DNA of 64,000 nucleotides from UMGS1519 sp050951005 (GTDB lineage: Bacteria > Actinomycetota > Coriobacteriia > Coriobacteriales > Eggerthellaceae): NCBI GenBank assembly GCA_050951005.1, contig JBMNIP010000004.1, positions 248,001 to 312,000 on the forward strand. Reading direction: 5' to 3'. Every line of letters begins with the position of its first letter. Position 1 is the first letter of the stretch. This document shows, piece by piece, positions 35,237 to 43,868 of this stretch. The notes below the pieces were generated by a model that was not told the origin of the DNA, did not search any database, and worked only from the letters and a program-made list of their open reading frames with translations. Position numbers and translations under genes: made by a program.

Positions 35237-36143
35237 TTTCATCTATTTCCTGCGAGAGGGCGTCAAGGGCCTCGGCAGGCATCTATCCACGACTTTCGGC
35301 TCGATTGTCACGATTTTCCTGTCGCTGTTCATCATCGGCGCATTCCTGCTAAGCGGATGTATTGTGCAGAACATCGTCAACTCGGTCGAGAGCGAGGTCA
35401 ATATCACGGCCTATGTATCGGACAAGGCCTCGCAGAAGGATATCCAGGCGGTCGAGGATTGGATAAAGACACTCGACGGCGTGTCGAGTGTCAGCTTCAC
35501 GACCAAGGACGAGGCATTGGAGAAATTCAAGAACTCCATGTCCCAGAGTCCGGAGATCATCGAGCAGTTGGATGGCGAGAACCCGTTGCCGGCCTCGATC
35601 GACATCGAGCTATCCGATCCGCAGATGGTCGAGACGGTTGCCGACCAAATCAAGAACAACGATGATTTCGTTAAAATCTGCGACAACTCTTCCGATCCGT
35701 CTGATTCGTTGAAGTACGGCAAGCAAACCGTTGAACGTCTGTTCTCCTTGACGAATACCATTCGCGTCATCGGAATCGCTTTGATCGTCTTATTGGTCTT
35801 CATCGCATTCGTGTTCATCAACAACACGATTCGCCTGGCCATTCTGTCGCGTCGACGCGAGATTGCCATCATGCGGTTGGTCGGGGCGTCGAACGGCTTC
35901 ATTCGCGGACCCTTCCTGATGGAGGGCGCGCTGAACGCTATCATCGGCGCCGCTTTATCGATTCTCTGCTTGGAACTGGTCAGGTATTTCGCCATGCCGA
36001 AACTGACCAATGCCCTGATGTGGCTACCGGTCACGCTCGACGCCGGCACCTACCTCATGGTATATCTGTCATTGCTGGTCTTCGGTTTGGTTATCGGTTG
36101 CTTGGGCGCTATGCTTGCCATGCGCCGTTACTTGAAGATCTAG
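35229..36143 (+). CDS. ftsX: Cell division membrane protein FtsX
   Basis: FtsX is the permease-like partner of FtsE that passes the ATPase signal to hydrolases outside the cell. The 304 residues have the expected layout: N-terminal membrane segment (about 18-42), an extracellular loop of about 130 residues (YVSDKASQKDI, FTTKDEALEKFK, LPASIDIEL), then three membrane segments with FINNTIRLAILSRRREIAIMRLVGAS, the conserved coupling segment. ATG 35229 overlaps the ftsE stop and follows an AGGGGGGTG element; the ATG at 35199 is inside ftsE. Confidence 0.94.
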   Translation: MSSFIYFLREGVKGLGRHLSTTFGSIVTIFLSLFIIGAFLLSGCIVQNIVNSVESEVNITAYVSDKASQKDIQAVEDWIKTLDGVSSVSFTTKDEALEKFKNSMSQSPEIIEQLDGENPLPASIDIELSDPQMVETVADQIKNNDDFVKICDNSSDPSDSLKYGKQTVERLFSLTNTIRVIGIALIVLLVFIAFVFINNTIRLAILSRRREIAIMRLVGASNGFIRGPFLMEGALNAIIGAALSILCLELVRYFAMPKLTNALMWLPVTLDAGTYLMVYLSLLVFGLVIGCLGAMLAMRRYLKI

Positions 36144-36180
36144 CGTGTTCGCAACTGGGAGACGATGAGGATAGGCACCC

Positions 36181-37452
36181 ATGCGTAAAAGCAGACGGGA
36201 AGTAGCCGCAAAGGAAAACCGCAGCGCTCGATTGGTTCGGGCGCTGTGCCTGTTTGTCGTCCTGTGCCTGGCATTCGCGTTGGGTTTCCTTCTCCGCGGA
36301 AACGATGTGGTCATGGACCGTTTGGGATTGTCCGACCTGACGGCGGACTCCACGGTGAATCCCGGGGCCACCATCTCGGGTAATGTCAGCGACTCGGCAT
36401 CCGCACGTGTCGCCGAGGTGCAGGGGATCCTCGACGAATACAGTTTGGACGAATACGACCTGGATTCCGCCAGTACCACCATGGTCAAGGACCTGCTGAA
36501 AAGTACGGGTGACAACTACGTTCGCTATTACAGCCCGAAGAAATATGCGGAATACCGTAAGAACAACGACTCCGATACCTCTGGCATCGGTGCATTGTTC
36601 GGGGATTATAATGGCCAGGCGTATGTGGTCGACCTGCTCGAGGGAGGGTCTGCCGAAGCGGCGGGAGTGCAGATAGGCGATTTCATCGTCTCCATCAACG
36701 GCGAGCGCCATGATCAAGGATGGACCGTCGAGGAGGCCATTAAGGCCATCGAGGGGCAAGAGGGAAAGTCGGTTGTCATCGTTTGGCGCCGTCCGACCTC
36801 GATAGATGCCGAAGGCGGTACGGAATACACGACGACCCTGTCCTGCAAGAAGGTCGAACAGAAGAATGTCACAACATCGTACTCGAAGGCTCGCAAAGTC
36901 GGTTATATCCGCATCCGGCAGCTAGGCGAGGATACCGACACTTATGTCAAGAAGGCGGTCCGGTCCCTGTCCAAGAAGGGTGCGAAAGCGTACATCCTCG
37001 ATTTACGGAACGTTGCCGGCGGCTACCTGACCCAGGCGGTGAATGTAGTCTCTCTGTTCCAGAAGAGCGGAACCGTGGTTCGCATCGAAACGAAGGATTC
37101 TGAGAGCACTCGTTCGGTGAGCGGGAAAACCGTGACCGATGCACCGTTGGTGGTGTTGGTGAACCGTAACACGTCTGCCGCCGCCGAGGTAGTGGCATCA
37201 AGCCTGCAGAACAGCAACCGGGCCGAAATCGTGGGAACCACCACGATGGGGCATGGAACGGTGCAGGTCATGCGCGAGCTCAGCTACGGCGGTGCCATCA
37301 CCTACACTGCTGCCCGCTACCTGACCTCGGATGGCCATTCGTTCGACGGTGTCGGTATCGTGCCGGATATTCGTGCCGAGGCTACCGGTGGGAAGACGGA
37401 TACCCAACTTCGTGTTGCGCTGGACGAGGCTTCAGCGCAGATATCGGGCTAG
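36181..37452 (+). CDS. S41/PDZ family protein (CtpA-like), probable loss of catalytic residues
   Basis: The 423-residue product is a C-terminal processing peptidase homologue: a basic N-terminus, one membrane segment (about 21-38), a helical region, a PDZ domain at about 140-210 (AYVVDLLEGGSAEAAGVQIGD), and an S41 core domain. Active enzymes use a Ser in ASASE and a Lys in TFGKG. Here the matching stretches read NTSAAAE (residues 330-336) and TMGHGTVQ, so the Ser position is Ala333 and the Lys position is His358; the Gln (362) is kept. It may be an inactive member, or Ser332 may serve instead. It follows ftsEX by 37 bases. Confidence 0.85.
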   Translation: MRKSRREVAAKENRSARLVRALCLFVVLCLAFALGFLLRGNDVVMDRLGLSDLTADSTVNPGATISGNVSDSASARVAEVQGILDEYSLDEYDLDSASTTMVKDLLKSTGDNYVRYYSPKKYAEYRKNNDSDTSGIGALFGDYNGQAYVVDLLEGGSAEAAGVQIGDFIVSINGERHDQGWTVEEAIKAIEGQEGKSVVIVWRRPTSIDAEGGTEYTTTLSCKKVEQKNVTTSYSKARKVGYIRIRQLGEDTDTYVKKAVRSLSKKGAKAYILDLRNVAGGYLTQAVNVVSLFQKSGTVVRIETKDSESTRSVSGKTVTDAPLVVLVNRNTSAAAEVVASSLQNSNRAEIVGTTTMGHGTVQVMRELSYGGAITYTAARYLTSDGHSFDGVGIVPDIRAEATGGKTDTQLRVALDEASAQISG

Positions 37453-37455
37453 TCC

Positions 37456-39492
37456 ATGGCCCGCGCTCAGAATAAGGCACGCAGGCAAGCAAAGCGCAAT
37501 CCGCAGGGTATCCTGTCTGTCCGCAGGGGCGGATTTGGATTTGTGAAGGCGCCGGAGGGAGAGTATTTCATCCCCCGTTCGAAAATGCACGGCTCGTTCG
37601 ATGGGGACCTGGTTGAAATCGTGCCGCTCTCGGTTAACCATCGGCATGCCCAGCCGGCAAAGCCGCATCATGCCGTGGGCAAGAAGCCGTCTGCCCGTAT
37701 CGTACGGGTCTTGGTCCATGCTCACGAAACGCTGGTTGGACGCTATGAGATCGCTGAGCCATTCGGGGTTGTCGTGCCGCTCGATCGCCGCATCCAGCAT
37801 GACATCTTCACGATGCATGCGGAAAACCCCGAAGTATGCGAGGGCGATATCGTGAAGGTTCGGATTACGCAGTATCCTTCACCGCGTGAGGCCGCGACGG
37901 GGAAAATCGAGCGGATAATCAGCCGTGCCGGGGCTGCCGACGCACCGATTACGGCGATCATAGCCGAACACGACCTGGAAACAGAGTTTCCCGACGATGC
38001 GCTTGCGCAGGCCCAAGATGTTATGGTCGACGTTGATGCGGCGTTTGCCGATGGTTACCGCGACCTTCGCGACCGCTGTATTTTCACCATCGACCCGCCG
38101 GATGCGCGGGATTTTGACGATGCCCTTTCGCTTGAACCGGCAGGCGGCCAGGGAGCAGGCTGGCGGCTGGGAGTGCATATCGCTGACGTTTCCCGCTATG
38201 TCCCTGCGGGATCCGCGCTCGACCGCGAAGCACGTAAGCGCGCCACGAGCGTCTATCTGGTCGATCGGGTTCTGCCGATGCTGCCCGAGAATCTCTCGAA
38301 TGGCGTCTGCTCGCTGCGCCCCGATGAGGACCGCTTGACGATGACCGTGGACATCTTCCTTGACGATTTGGGTGAGGTCCAGGGATTCGAATGCTATCAG
38401 TCGGTCATCCGTTCACGGGCGCGGCTCGATTATGAACAGGTGCAGGCGTTCCTCGGCGACAGCGAGGTAAGCGATGCGGCGCGGAAACGGGCGGCAGACA
38501 TACCGCCCGAAGTGACCAGGCGGCTGACGGCGCTGGATCGCATGGCTCAGCGGCTTGCGCGGCATCGAGTGCAGGAAGGGGCACTCAACCTGGAGTCTGC
38601 CGAGGCCCACATGGTCCTTGACGAGCATGGCACGCCCATCGATGTGACCCTGCGTCGGACGACGCGGTCCACTTCGATGGTGGAGCAGGCCATGATTCTG
38701 GCGAATGCGTGCGTGGCAACCCGTTTGGAGAATGCGGGCTGGCCGTGCATTTTCCGCGTCCATGGGACACCGGATGCCGATGCCCTCGGTTCCCTGGTGC
38801 CCATCCTTCAGGAATATCGCCTCGATAGAGGTATCGATCTGGGGTTGTTCCAGATGGGGGAGCCGAAGACGCTGCAGGCCGTACTCGACCGGGCGCACGA
38901 GGAGGGAATAGGGACGCTGATTTCCATGCTGCTGCTCCGTTCGTTGAAACGCGCATGCTATGAGCCGACCTGCGCTCCGCACTACGGCTTGGCGCTGGAG
39001 CGCTACGCCCACTTCACCAGTCCGATACGACGTTATCCCGATCTTGTCGTGCATAGGTCGCTCACCACGCTCCTTAATAACGACAGGAAAGCCGCCAAGG
39101 CGCTCGAAACGCCCTTGCAGCAGATTGCCGATGATTCCTCCTCTGCCGAACGGCGAGCAGATGCGGCGGCGCGAGAGAGCCAGGAATACAAGCTCGTCGA
39201 ATACCTGCAGGGTTTCATCGGCGAGATCTTTCCGGCAATGATCGTCCGTATCGTGAGCTACGGGTTCTTCGTGGAGCTGGACAACACCGCGGTCGGCCTG
39301 GTAGCGCTTGGCGATGCAGGGGAAGATGTATTTGCGTTGGATGCCAAGCGCCAAACGCTGACAGGGCGGGACACCGGGGTCGTTTTTCGACTGGGCCAGC
39401 ATGTGCTGGTACGCCTGACCGATGCTAGGCCCGAAGAGCGGCACCTGGACTTCTCTCTGGTGTCGCGTCCGCGAAGGGGGACGGTACGATGA
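37456..39492 (+). CDS. rnr: RNase R/RNase II family exoribonuclease
   Basis: A 3' to 5' hydrolytic exoribonuclease of 678 residues. N-terminal cold-shock domains (GILSVRRGGFGFVKAPEGEYFIP), the RNB catalytic domain with FTIDPPDARDFDDALS (the four-Asp metal site) and VPAGSALDREARKRATSVY, HFTSPIRRYPDLVVHR, then an S1 domain near the C-terminus (GFFVELDNTAVGLV). It starts 3 bases after the S41 gene stop and overlaps the next gene by ATGA. smpB is two genes on; RNase R with SmpB-tmRNA takes part in clearing stalled ribosomes, so the grouping makes sense. Confidence 0.94.
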   Translation: MARAQNKARRQAKRNPQGILSVRRGGFGFVKAPEGEYFIPRSKMHGSFDGDLVEIVPLSVNHRHAQPAKPHHAVGKKPSARIVRVLVHAHETLVGRYEIAEPFGVVVPLDRRIQHDIFTMHAENPEVCEGDIVKVRITQYPSPREAATGKIERIISRAGAADAPITAIIAEHDLETEFPDDALAQAQDVMVDVDAAFADGYRDLRDRCIFTIDPPDARDFDDALSLEPAGGQGAGWRLGVHIADVSRYVPAGSALDREARKRATSVYLVDRVLPMLPENLSNGVCSLRPDEDRLTMTVDIFLDDLGEVQGFECYQSVIRSRARLDYEQVQAFLGDSEVSDAARKRAADIPPEVTRRLTALDRMAQRLARHRVQEGALNLESAEAHMVLDEHGTPIDVTLRRTTRSTSMVEQAMILANACVATRLENAGWPCIFRVHGTPDADALGSLVPILQEYRLDRGIDLGLFQMGEPKTLQAVLDRAHEEGIGTLISMLLLRSLKRACYEPTCAPHYGLALERYAHFTSPIRRYPDLVVHRSLTTLLNNDRKAAKALETPLQQIADDSSSAERRADAAARESQEYKLVEYLQGFIGEIFPAMIVRIVSYGFFVELDNTAVGLVALGDAGEDVFALDAKRQTLTGRDTGVVFRLGQHVLVRLTDARPEERHLDFSLVSRPRRGTVR

Positions 39493-39989
39493 CCGAGCAG
39501 GATGCCCAGACGGGCAGGGAAGTGGAAATGTCACGCGATCGGGCGAACGCGTTCAACGCCTTTTTGGGGTATCTTGCGGCGAATCGGGCCTATTTTTCCG
39601 GAAGGGTGATGCTCGAGAGCCTGATGAGCATGCTCGGCGAGTCGCTGACTATCCATCCCGCCGACCGGTTCGTGTTCGAATATGCGCGCAAGCAGGGTTA
39701 CCATATTCCATCCTATCCGTACGATCCCACCAGCGAGCTGCGGGCGTTTCTTGACGAATATGGGGTGGAAGATGTGCGAGCCTGGTACGAGCGCATCGGC
39801 ATCCCCGCGCATTCCTACGAACTCCTGGGACAGCGTCGCTTGCTGGTTGTGCGCGATGACCGCTATCGGCGGAAGGCATTCGAGATGAGCATCGAGGGCC
39901 GAACAACCGATGATGAGTATTGCCGGTTGGTACAACGGGCTATCGAATTTCTGGAAGAGCCGGAACATAACGATCCGACCGTATTCTGA
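39489..39989 (+). CDS. Hypothetical protein between rnr and smpB
   Basis: I do not recognise a family. The 166-residue product is soluble, mixed alpha/beta in appearance, with no signal peptide, membrane segment, Cys cluster or nucleotide-binding motif. Notable stretches are FNAFLGYLAANRAYFSGRVMLESLMSML, ADRFVFEYARKQGYHIPSYPYDP, VEDVRAWYERIGIP and a C-terminus ending EEPEHNDPTVF. The frame is secure because the start overlaps the rnr stop (ATGA) and codon use matches its neighbours. Position between rnr and smpB suggests a role near RNA turnover or ribosome rescue, as inference only. Confidence 0.8.
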   Translation: MTEQDAQTGREVEMSRDRANAFNAFLGYLAANRAYFSGRVMLESLMSMLGESLTIHPADRFVFEYARKQGYHIPSYPYDPTSELRAFLDEYGVEDVRAWYERIGIPAHSYELLGQRRLLVVRDDRYRRKAFEMSIEGRTTDDEYCRLVQRAIEFLEEPEHNDPTVF

Positions 39990-40016
39990 GAAACGCGTGC
40001 GCTTACGGCCGCATCG

Positions 40017-40045
40017 TTCGATGATGGGTATCGAGCAGATATAAT
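40017..40045 (+). promoter_or_regulatory. Predicted promoter of smpB
   Basis: TTCGAT (40017-40022) and consensus TATAAT (40040-40045) with a 17-base spacer, 23 bases before the smpB ATG. Confidence 0.55.
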
Positions 40046-40068
40046 GGGTACCGAAAGAAGGGGGCGAT

Positions 40069-40536
40069 ATGCCGAAACGCGAGGCGCGGTTGATCGCAAA
40101 GAATCGGAAGGCGCTGCACGACTACGACATCTTGGAGACTTTCGAGGCGGGCATCGAGCTTACCGGGACCGAGGTTTGCGCGTTGCGCGAGAGCAATTGC
40201 CAGCTGACCGATGCCTTCGCTCTGATCCGACACGGCGAGGTTTGGCTGCATAATCTGCATATCCACCCTTACAGCCACGGAAACCTGATGAACCCCGACC
40301 CCGATCGGCGTCGAAAACTGCTCCTGCATAAGAAGCAGATCCGCTATCTGGAGCAAAAAACCAGGGAGAAGGGTTTGGCGCTGGTGCCGATGAAGCTCTA
40401 TTTCAACGAAGCGAATCGGGTCAAGCTCGAATTGGCGTTGGCACGGGGCAAGAAGCTCTACGACAAACGGGCGAGCATGGCTGAGCGCGATGCGAAACGT
40501 GCGCTTGACCGCGCGATGAAGGAACAGTACCGCTAA
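40069..40536 (+). CDS. smpB: SsrA-binding protein SmpB
   Basis: SmpB carries tmRNA to stalled ribosomes. The 155 residues match the family. The N-terminus lacks the usual aromatic start but has IAKNRKALHDYDILETFEAGIELTGTEV, then ESNCQLTDAFA, LHNLHIHPYSHGN, RKLLLHKKQI and a basic C-terminal tail (YDKRASMAERDAKRALDRAMKEQYR) that normally probes the mRNA channel. No ssrA gene was recognised next to it, although the two are often adjacent. It is followed 12 bases later by a gene of unknown function. Confidence 0.95.
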   Translation: MPKREARLIAKNRKALHDYDILETFEAGIELTGTEVCALRESNCQLTDAFALIRHGEVWLHNLHIHPYSHGNLMNPDPDRRRKLLLHKKQIRYLEQKTREKGLALVPMKLYFNEANRVKLELALARGKKLYDKRASMAERDAKRALDRAMKEQYR

Positions 40537-40548
40537 AAGGAGCACATC

Positions 40549-41232
40549 ATGGCTGATGAGAGCCGCAAAGCAGTAAAGGATATGTTGAGCCAGGTACGTG
40601 CCCGGCTCATCGATCTGGAGGAAGCCATCGATTCCTGCCCGGGAGATCTGACCGGCTACGATAAGCGTCTGGACCGCATCGATGACCGTATCTATCTGTT
40701 GGAAGTAGAGATCGAGAAGCGCGCAGCGGCCATCAAGGCAGGCGAGGCGGTTCCGCCGCCGAACCAGACGAAAACCCAGGCGGCTGCCACCCAGGCAGGC
40801 AATACGGCGGCATCTGTCGCCGATAAGGCGATGGATGCGGCGAGTAAGGCGGCCTCCACGGCTGCCACTGCGGTGACATCGTTCACGAGCGCATTCAGCT
40901 CTTCTCTTAACGAGGAGCAGTCAGCGCAGCCTGCTCCCGCGCAGCAGGGTCAGGGCAATGCGCCTTCTCCCGAGCCGGAAGGGACTTCCGACCCCGAAGG
41001 CGATCCGAACGCGGCTTCATCGGATGCCCCCACGTCATCTACGAAGACCGTGGAGAATGATGCCACAAGCAAACGCAATGAGCAGATGCGCTCGACGGTA
41101 CGCGATTTGAATGTCATCTACCAGGAAGGGCGCGAGACGCTCGACGACCTCTCGAGTGCCATCTCGGATATCCGCGAGCCGTTCGACAAGATCTCGAACA
41201 CGATTCCGCGTCGCGGCCGTCGTCGTTGGTAG
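40549..41232 (+). CDS. Hypothetical protein, coiled N-terminus and Ala/Ser/Pro-rich centre
   Basis: I do not recognise a family. The 227 residues form three parts: a helical, charged first 65 residues (DMLSQVRARLIDLEEAI, RLDRIDDRIYLLEVEIEKR) likely to make a coiled coil; a low-complexity middle of about 100 residues rich in Ala, Ser, Thr, Gln and Pro; and a helical end (LNVIYQEGRETLDDLSSAISDIREPFDKI) closing with IPRRGRRRW. There is no signal peptide or membrane segment. AAAAGGAG precedes the ATG. It is likely cotranscribed with smpB and ends at a strong terminator. Confidence 0.75.
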   Translation: MADESRKAVKDMLSQVRARLIDLEEAIDSCPGDLTGYDKRLDRIDDRIYLLEVEIEKRAAAIKAGEAVPPPNQTKTQAAATQAGNTAASVADKAMDAASKAASTAATAVTSFTSAFSSSLNEEQSAQPAPAQQGQGNAPSPEPEGTSDPEGDPNAASSDAPTSSTKTVENDATSKRNEQMRSTVRDLNVIYQEGRETLDDLSSAISDIREPFDKISNTIPRRGRRRW

Positions 41233-41261
41233 GCCTGCCGCTTCCCAGGGTTGCAGAAAAC

Positions 41262-41308
41262 GCCGGACCCAGCTCCCAGAAAGGGGAACCGGGTCCGGCT
41301 TCTTTGCT
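41262..41308 (+). terminator. Intrinsic terminator of the smpB unit
   Basis: GCCGGACCC (41262-41270) pairs with GGGTCCGGC (41291-41299), followed by TTCTTTGCTCTCTT. Confidence 0.75.
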
Positions 41309-41330
41309 CTCTTATTCAGGTTGAAGACAG

Positions 41331-41360
41331 AGAAAAAGCGGTCACGAAAGCCGTGACCGC
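41331..41360 (-). terminator. Intrinsic terminator of rpmB
   Basis: GCGGTCACG and CGTGACCGC (41338-41346 with 41352-41360) form a perfect stem; on the minus strand it is followed by TTTTTCTCT. It lies 30 bases past the rpmB stop. Confidence 0.88.
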
Positions 41361-41390
41361 CGATCGTCTTCGCTGTCCAGCAAATGGACT

Positions 41391-41582
41391 CTATGCGCGC
41401 TCCACCTTGCCGGCTTTCATGCACTTGGTGCACACGTTGGCGCGACGCACATGACCGTCCTTGGTGCGGATGGTGATCTTCTGCACGTTGGGGCGGAAGG
41501 TGCGATTCGTTACGCGATGGGAATGGCTGACATTGTGGCCGGAAACCGGGGCCCTACCGCAAATCTCGCAAACTTTAGACAT
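41391..41582 (-). CDS. rpmB: 50S ribosomal protein L28
   Basis: The 63-residue product is a zinc-type L28 with CEIC near the N-terminus and CTKC near the C-terminus. GHNVSHSHRVTNRTFRPN is the family signature. ATG 41582 (MSKVCEICG) is chosen over a GTG three codons upstream because TGGAG is then 9 bases away. It is transcribed opposite to its neighbours, back to back with asp23, an order (rpmB divergent from asp23-dak-recG) widely kept in Gram-positive bacteria. Confidence 0.95.
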   Translation of the reverse strand: MSKVCEICGRAPVSGHNVSHSHRVTNRTFRPNVQKITIRTKDGHVRRANVCTKCMKAGKVERA

Positions 41583-41766
41583 TTGACACACTCCATTACC
41601 TATGATTTCACGATTGATGTCTCAATCGTCTCTGACAAAAGCTTTCAAAGAATAGCACATGGTCTTAAGGGTTTCAATCGGGAATCACGCAACGTCCATG
41701 CCTCGAGGGAAATATCGGAAACTCTGTGCAGCTTTTCTGCCTCCCCTAGTGCCTGAATCCATGCGC

Positions 41767-41772
41767 TATACT
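41767..41772 (+). promoter_or_regulatory. Predicted -10 of asp23
   Basis: TATACT, 61 bases before the asp23 ATG in the gap divergent to rpmB. No convincing -35 is visible at the right distance. Confidence 0.35.
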
Positions 41773-41832
41773 GGAGCACTGGAATATTTTTCGCGCACGA
41801 ACGCATTCCGTAAACACCATGAAAGGACGGAA

Positions 41833-42177
41833 ATGACTCAGAAGATTCCCGGTGATCTGCATATCGCCAACGACGTCCTCGCCGACCTGGCGGGAAGAGC
41901 CGCCCTTGAATGTTATGGCGTGGTGGGTATGAGCGCCCCCGATGTCACCGATGGCATCGCCAAGCTGCTCCCGAATTCCCGCTTTCGCCGCGGTATCGTG
42001 GTGAACCAGACGGCGGCGGGCGTGCATGTGGACCTCTACGTCATCATCGAGCACGGCACGAATATCACGGCCGTTTCCAAGAATCTGATCGATCAGGTCA
42101 CTTTCGCCTTGAAGAACAATACTGGGGTCAAGATCGACGCAGTAGAAGTTAAGGTCCAAGGCGTTCGCCATCGCTAG
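41833..42177 (+). CDS. Asp23/Gls24 family envelope stress response protein
   Basis: A small soluble protein of 114 residues in the Asp23/YloU family, whose members localise near the membrane and affect envelope stress responses. The family pattern is seen in IANDVLADLAGRAALECYGVVGMS, GIVVNQTAAGVHVDLYVIIEHG and VDAVEVKVQGV-like sequence at the end (DAVEVKVQGV). ATG 41833 follows AAAGGA; the longer frame upstream has no SD. It begins the asp23-dak-recG-rsmD-coaD run. Confidence 0.9.
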   Translation: MTQKIPGDLHIANDVLADLAGRAALECYGVVGMSAPDVTDGIAKLLPNSRFRRGIVVNQTAAGVHVDLYVIIEHGTNITAVSKNLIDQVTFALKNNTGVKIDAVEVKVQGVRHR

Positions 42178-42227
42178 GCCGAAGCCGACGCCTTTCACGT
42201 TATCCACTACTGAGGAGCAATACGAAC

Positions 42228-43862
42228 ATGCCCGAAGCCTATCAAGTCAACGAAATCGTGAACGCCATCGCTGCTGCGAGCAAGGTGCTGAGTTCGCGCA
42301 AAGACGAGATCAACCGTTTGAATGTCTTCCCGGTGCCCGATGGGGATACCGGTACGAATATGTCCTTGACCCTGGAGATGGTGGTCGACAACCTGTCGAA
42401 AATCCGCATCGGCGCTACTCCGGCAGAGTACCGTAAGGCCATCACCACCGGCGCGTTGATGGGCGCCCGCGGAAATTCCGGTGTCATCACCTCCCAGATC
42501 CTGCGTGGTCTGTGCGAGGGGTTCGTCGAAGCCGGTACCGATGAGATGAATACCCTTTCGCTCGATATCGCCTTCCAGAAGGCCGTCGAGGTAGCGTTCC
42601 TCGCGGTTCGAAAAGCTGTCGAGGGAACCATCCTCACGGTGTTGCGTGACAGTGCGAAGGCAGCCCACAATGCTGCGGTCAGCGAAGCCACCACCGACGA
42701 GGCGTTGCGTCTGATCGTCGAGGAGGCCTATGCGTCGGTTAACCGCACTCCCGATCTGCTCCCGGTTCTGAAGGAGAACAATGTCGTCGACGCCGGCGGT
42801 TTCGGCCTTGCCATCTTCTTCGATGCGTTCTCCTCGTCCATTATGGGGCTGGAACAGGAGCTTACCGATCAGTTCAAGACCGTTCGCCAAGAACCGAAGG
42901 TCGAAATCGAGAACATCAACGACTGGGAGGGCTCGCACTACCGCTACTGCAACGAGTTCCTGGTCGATTCCGATACGCTTGACAAGGAAGACGCTCTGAA
43001 TTTCCTGTCCACCATGGGTGATTGCGAGCTGTGCGTGGGTGAGAACCCGAAGTTCAAGGTGCACGTGCATTCCAACACCCCGGATAAGGTGCTGAGGTAC
43101 TTCTTGGACCGTGGCCAGATCTTCGAAGTCCATATCCACAACATGCAGATTCAAAGCCAGCAACGCGTCGAAGGATTGGAGGCTGAGGAAAAGGCGGCCC
43201 ACAAGGCGCTCGGCGTCATTGCCGTTGCTCCCGGCTCCGGTAATGAGGAGATCTTGAAGAGCCTCGGCGTGGATGTTGTCGTTTCGGGCGGCCAGACCAT
43301 GAATCCATCAACGAAGGACCTGGTGGAAGCGGTGAAGCGCGCGAATGCCGACGAGGTGTTGATCCTGCCGAACAACTCGAACATCATCTTGGCAGCCCAG
43401 AGCTGCGTCGAGGTTTCCGATATTCCCTGTGCGGTGGTGCCGACGGTCAGCGTTCCGCAGGGCTTCTCGGCGATGTTCGGCTTCTCTCCGGAGGCGACCC
43501 TGGAAGAGAATGTCGACTCGATGACCGACGCGTTTGCCGATGTGAAGACGGGAGAAGTTACAAAGGCCATCAAGGATGCCAAGGATGCGCACGGCAATCC
43601 CATCAAGGAGGGTGACGTTATCGGCATCGTCGATGGCTCCATCGAGTCGGTCGGCACCTCGGTCGAGGAAGTGGTCATGGACATGCTCGGCAAAATGGAT
43701 GCCGAGGATTGCGACAATATCACCTTGCTTGCAGGTGATGAGCTGGATGACGAACGTTTCGCCTCCCTCACCAAGCGGATCGAGGATGCCTATGAGGATG
43801 CAGAGATCGATCCCCATCGCGGTGAGCAGCCGTTGTATCCGATCATCCTGTCAGTCGAGTAA
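42228..43862 (+). CDS. DAK2 domain fatty-acid-kinase-like protein (FakA/YloV family)
   Basis: YloV/FakA proteins bind ATP through a DAK2 domain and, with DegV-type FakB proteins, phosphorylate exogenous fatty acids. The 544-residue product has the DAK2 part first (NRLNVFPVPDGDTGTNMSLTLE, GARGNSGVITSQILRG), a middle DAK1-like domain (WEGSHYRYCNEFLV, KVHVHSNTPDKVLRYF), and a C-terminal domain (ILPNNSNIILAAQ, TVSVPQGFSAMFGF). No fakB/degV gene is in the window. It sits between asp23 and recG, the usual place. Confidence 0.92.
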   Translation: MPEAYQVNEIVNAIAAASKVLSSRKDEINRLNVFPVPDGDTGTNMSLTLEMVVDNLSKIRIGATPAEYRKAITTGALMGARGNSGVITSQILRGLCEGFVEAGTDEMNTLSLDIAFQKAVEVAFLAVRKAVEGTILTVLRDSAKAAHNAAVSEATTDEALRLIVEEAYASVNRTPDLLPVLKENNVVDAGGFGLAIFFDAFSSSIMGLEQELTDQFKTVRQEPKVEIENINDWEGSHYRYCNEFLVDSDTLDKEDALNFLSTMGDCELCVGENPKFKVHVHSNTPDKVLRYFLDRGQIFEVHIHNMQIQSQQRVEGLEAEEKAAHKALGVIAVAPGSGNEEILKSLGVDVVVSGGQTMNPSTKDLVEAVKRANADEVLILPNNSNIILAAQSCVEVSDIPCAVVPTVSVPQGFSAMFGFSPEATLEENVDSMTDAFADVKTGEVTKAIKDAKDAHGNPIKEGDVIGIVDGSIESVGTSVEEVVMDMLGKMDAEDCDNITLLAGDELDDERFASLTKRIEDAYEDAEIDPHRGEQPLYPIILSVE

Positions 43863-43868
43863 CCCATC

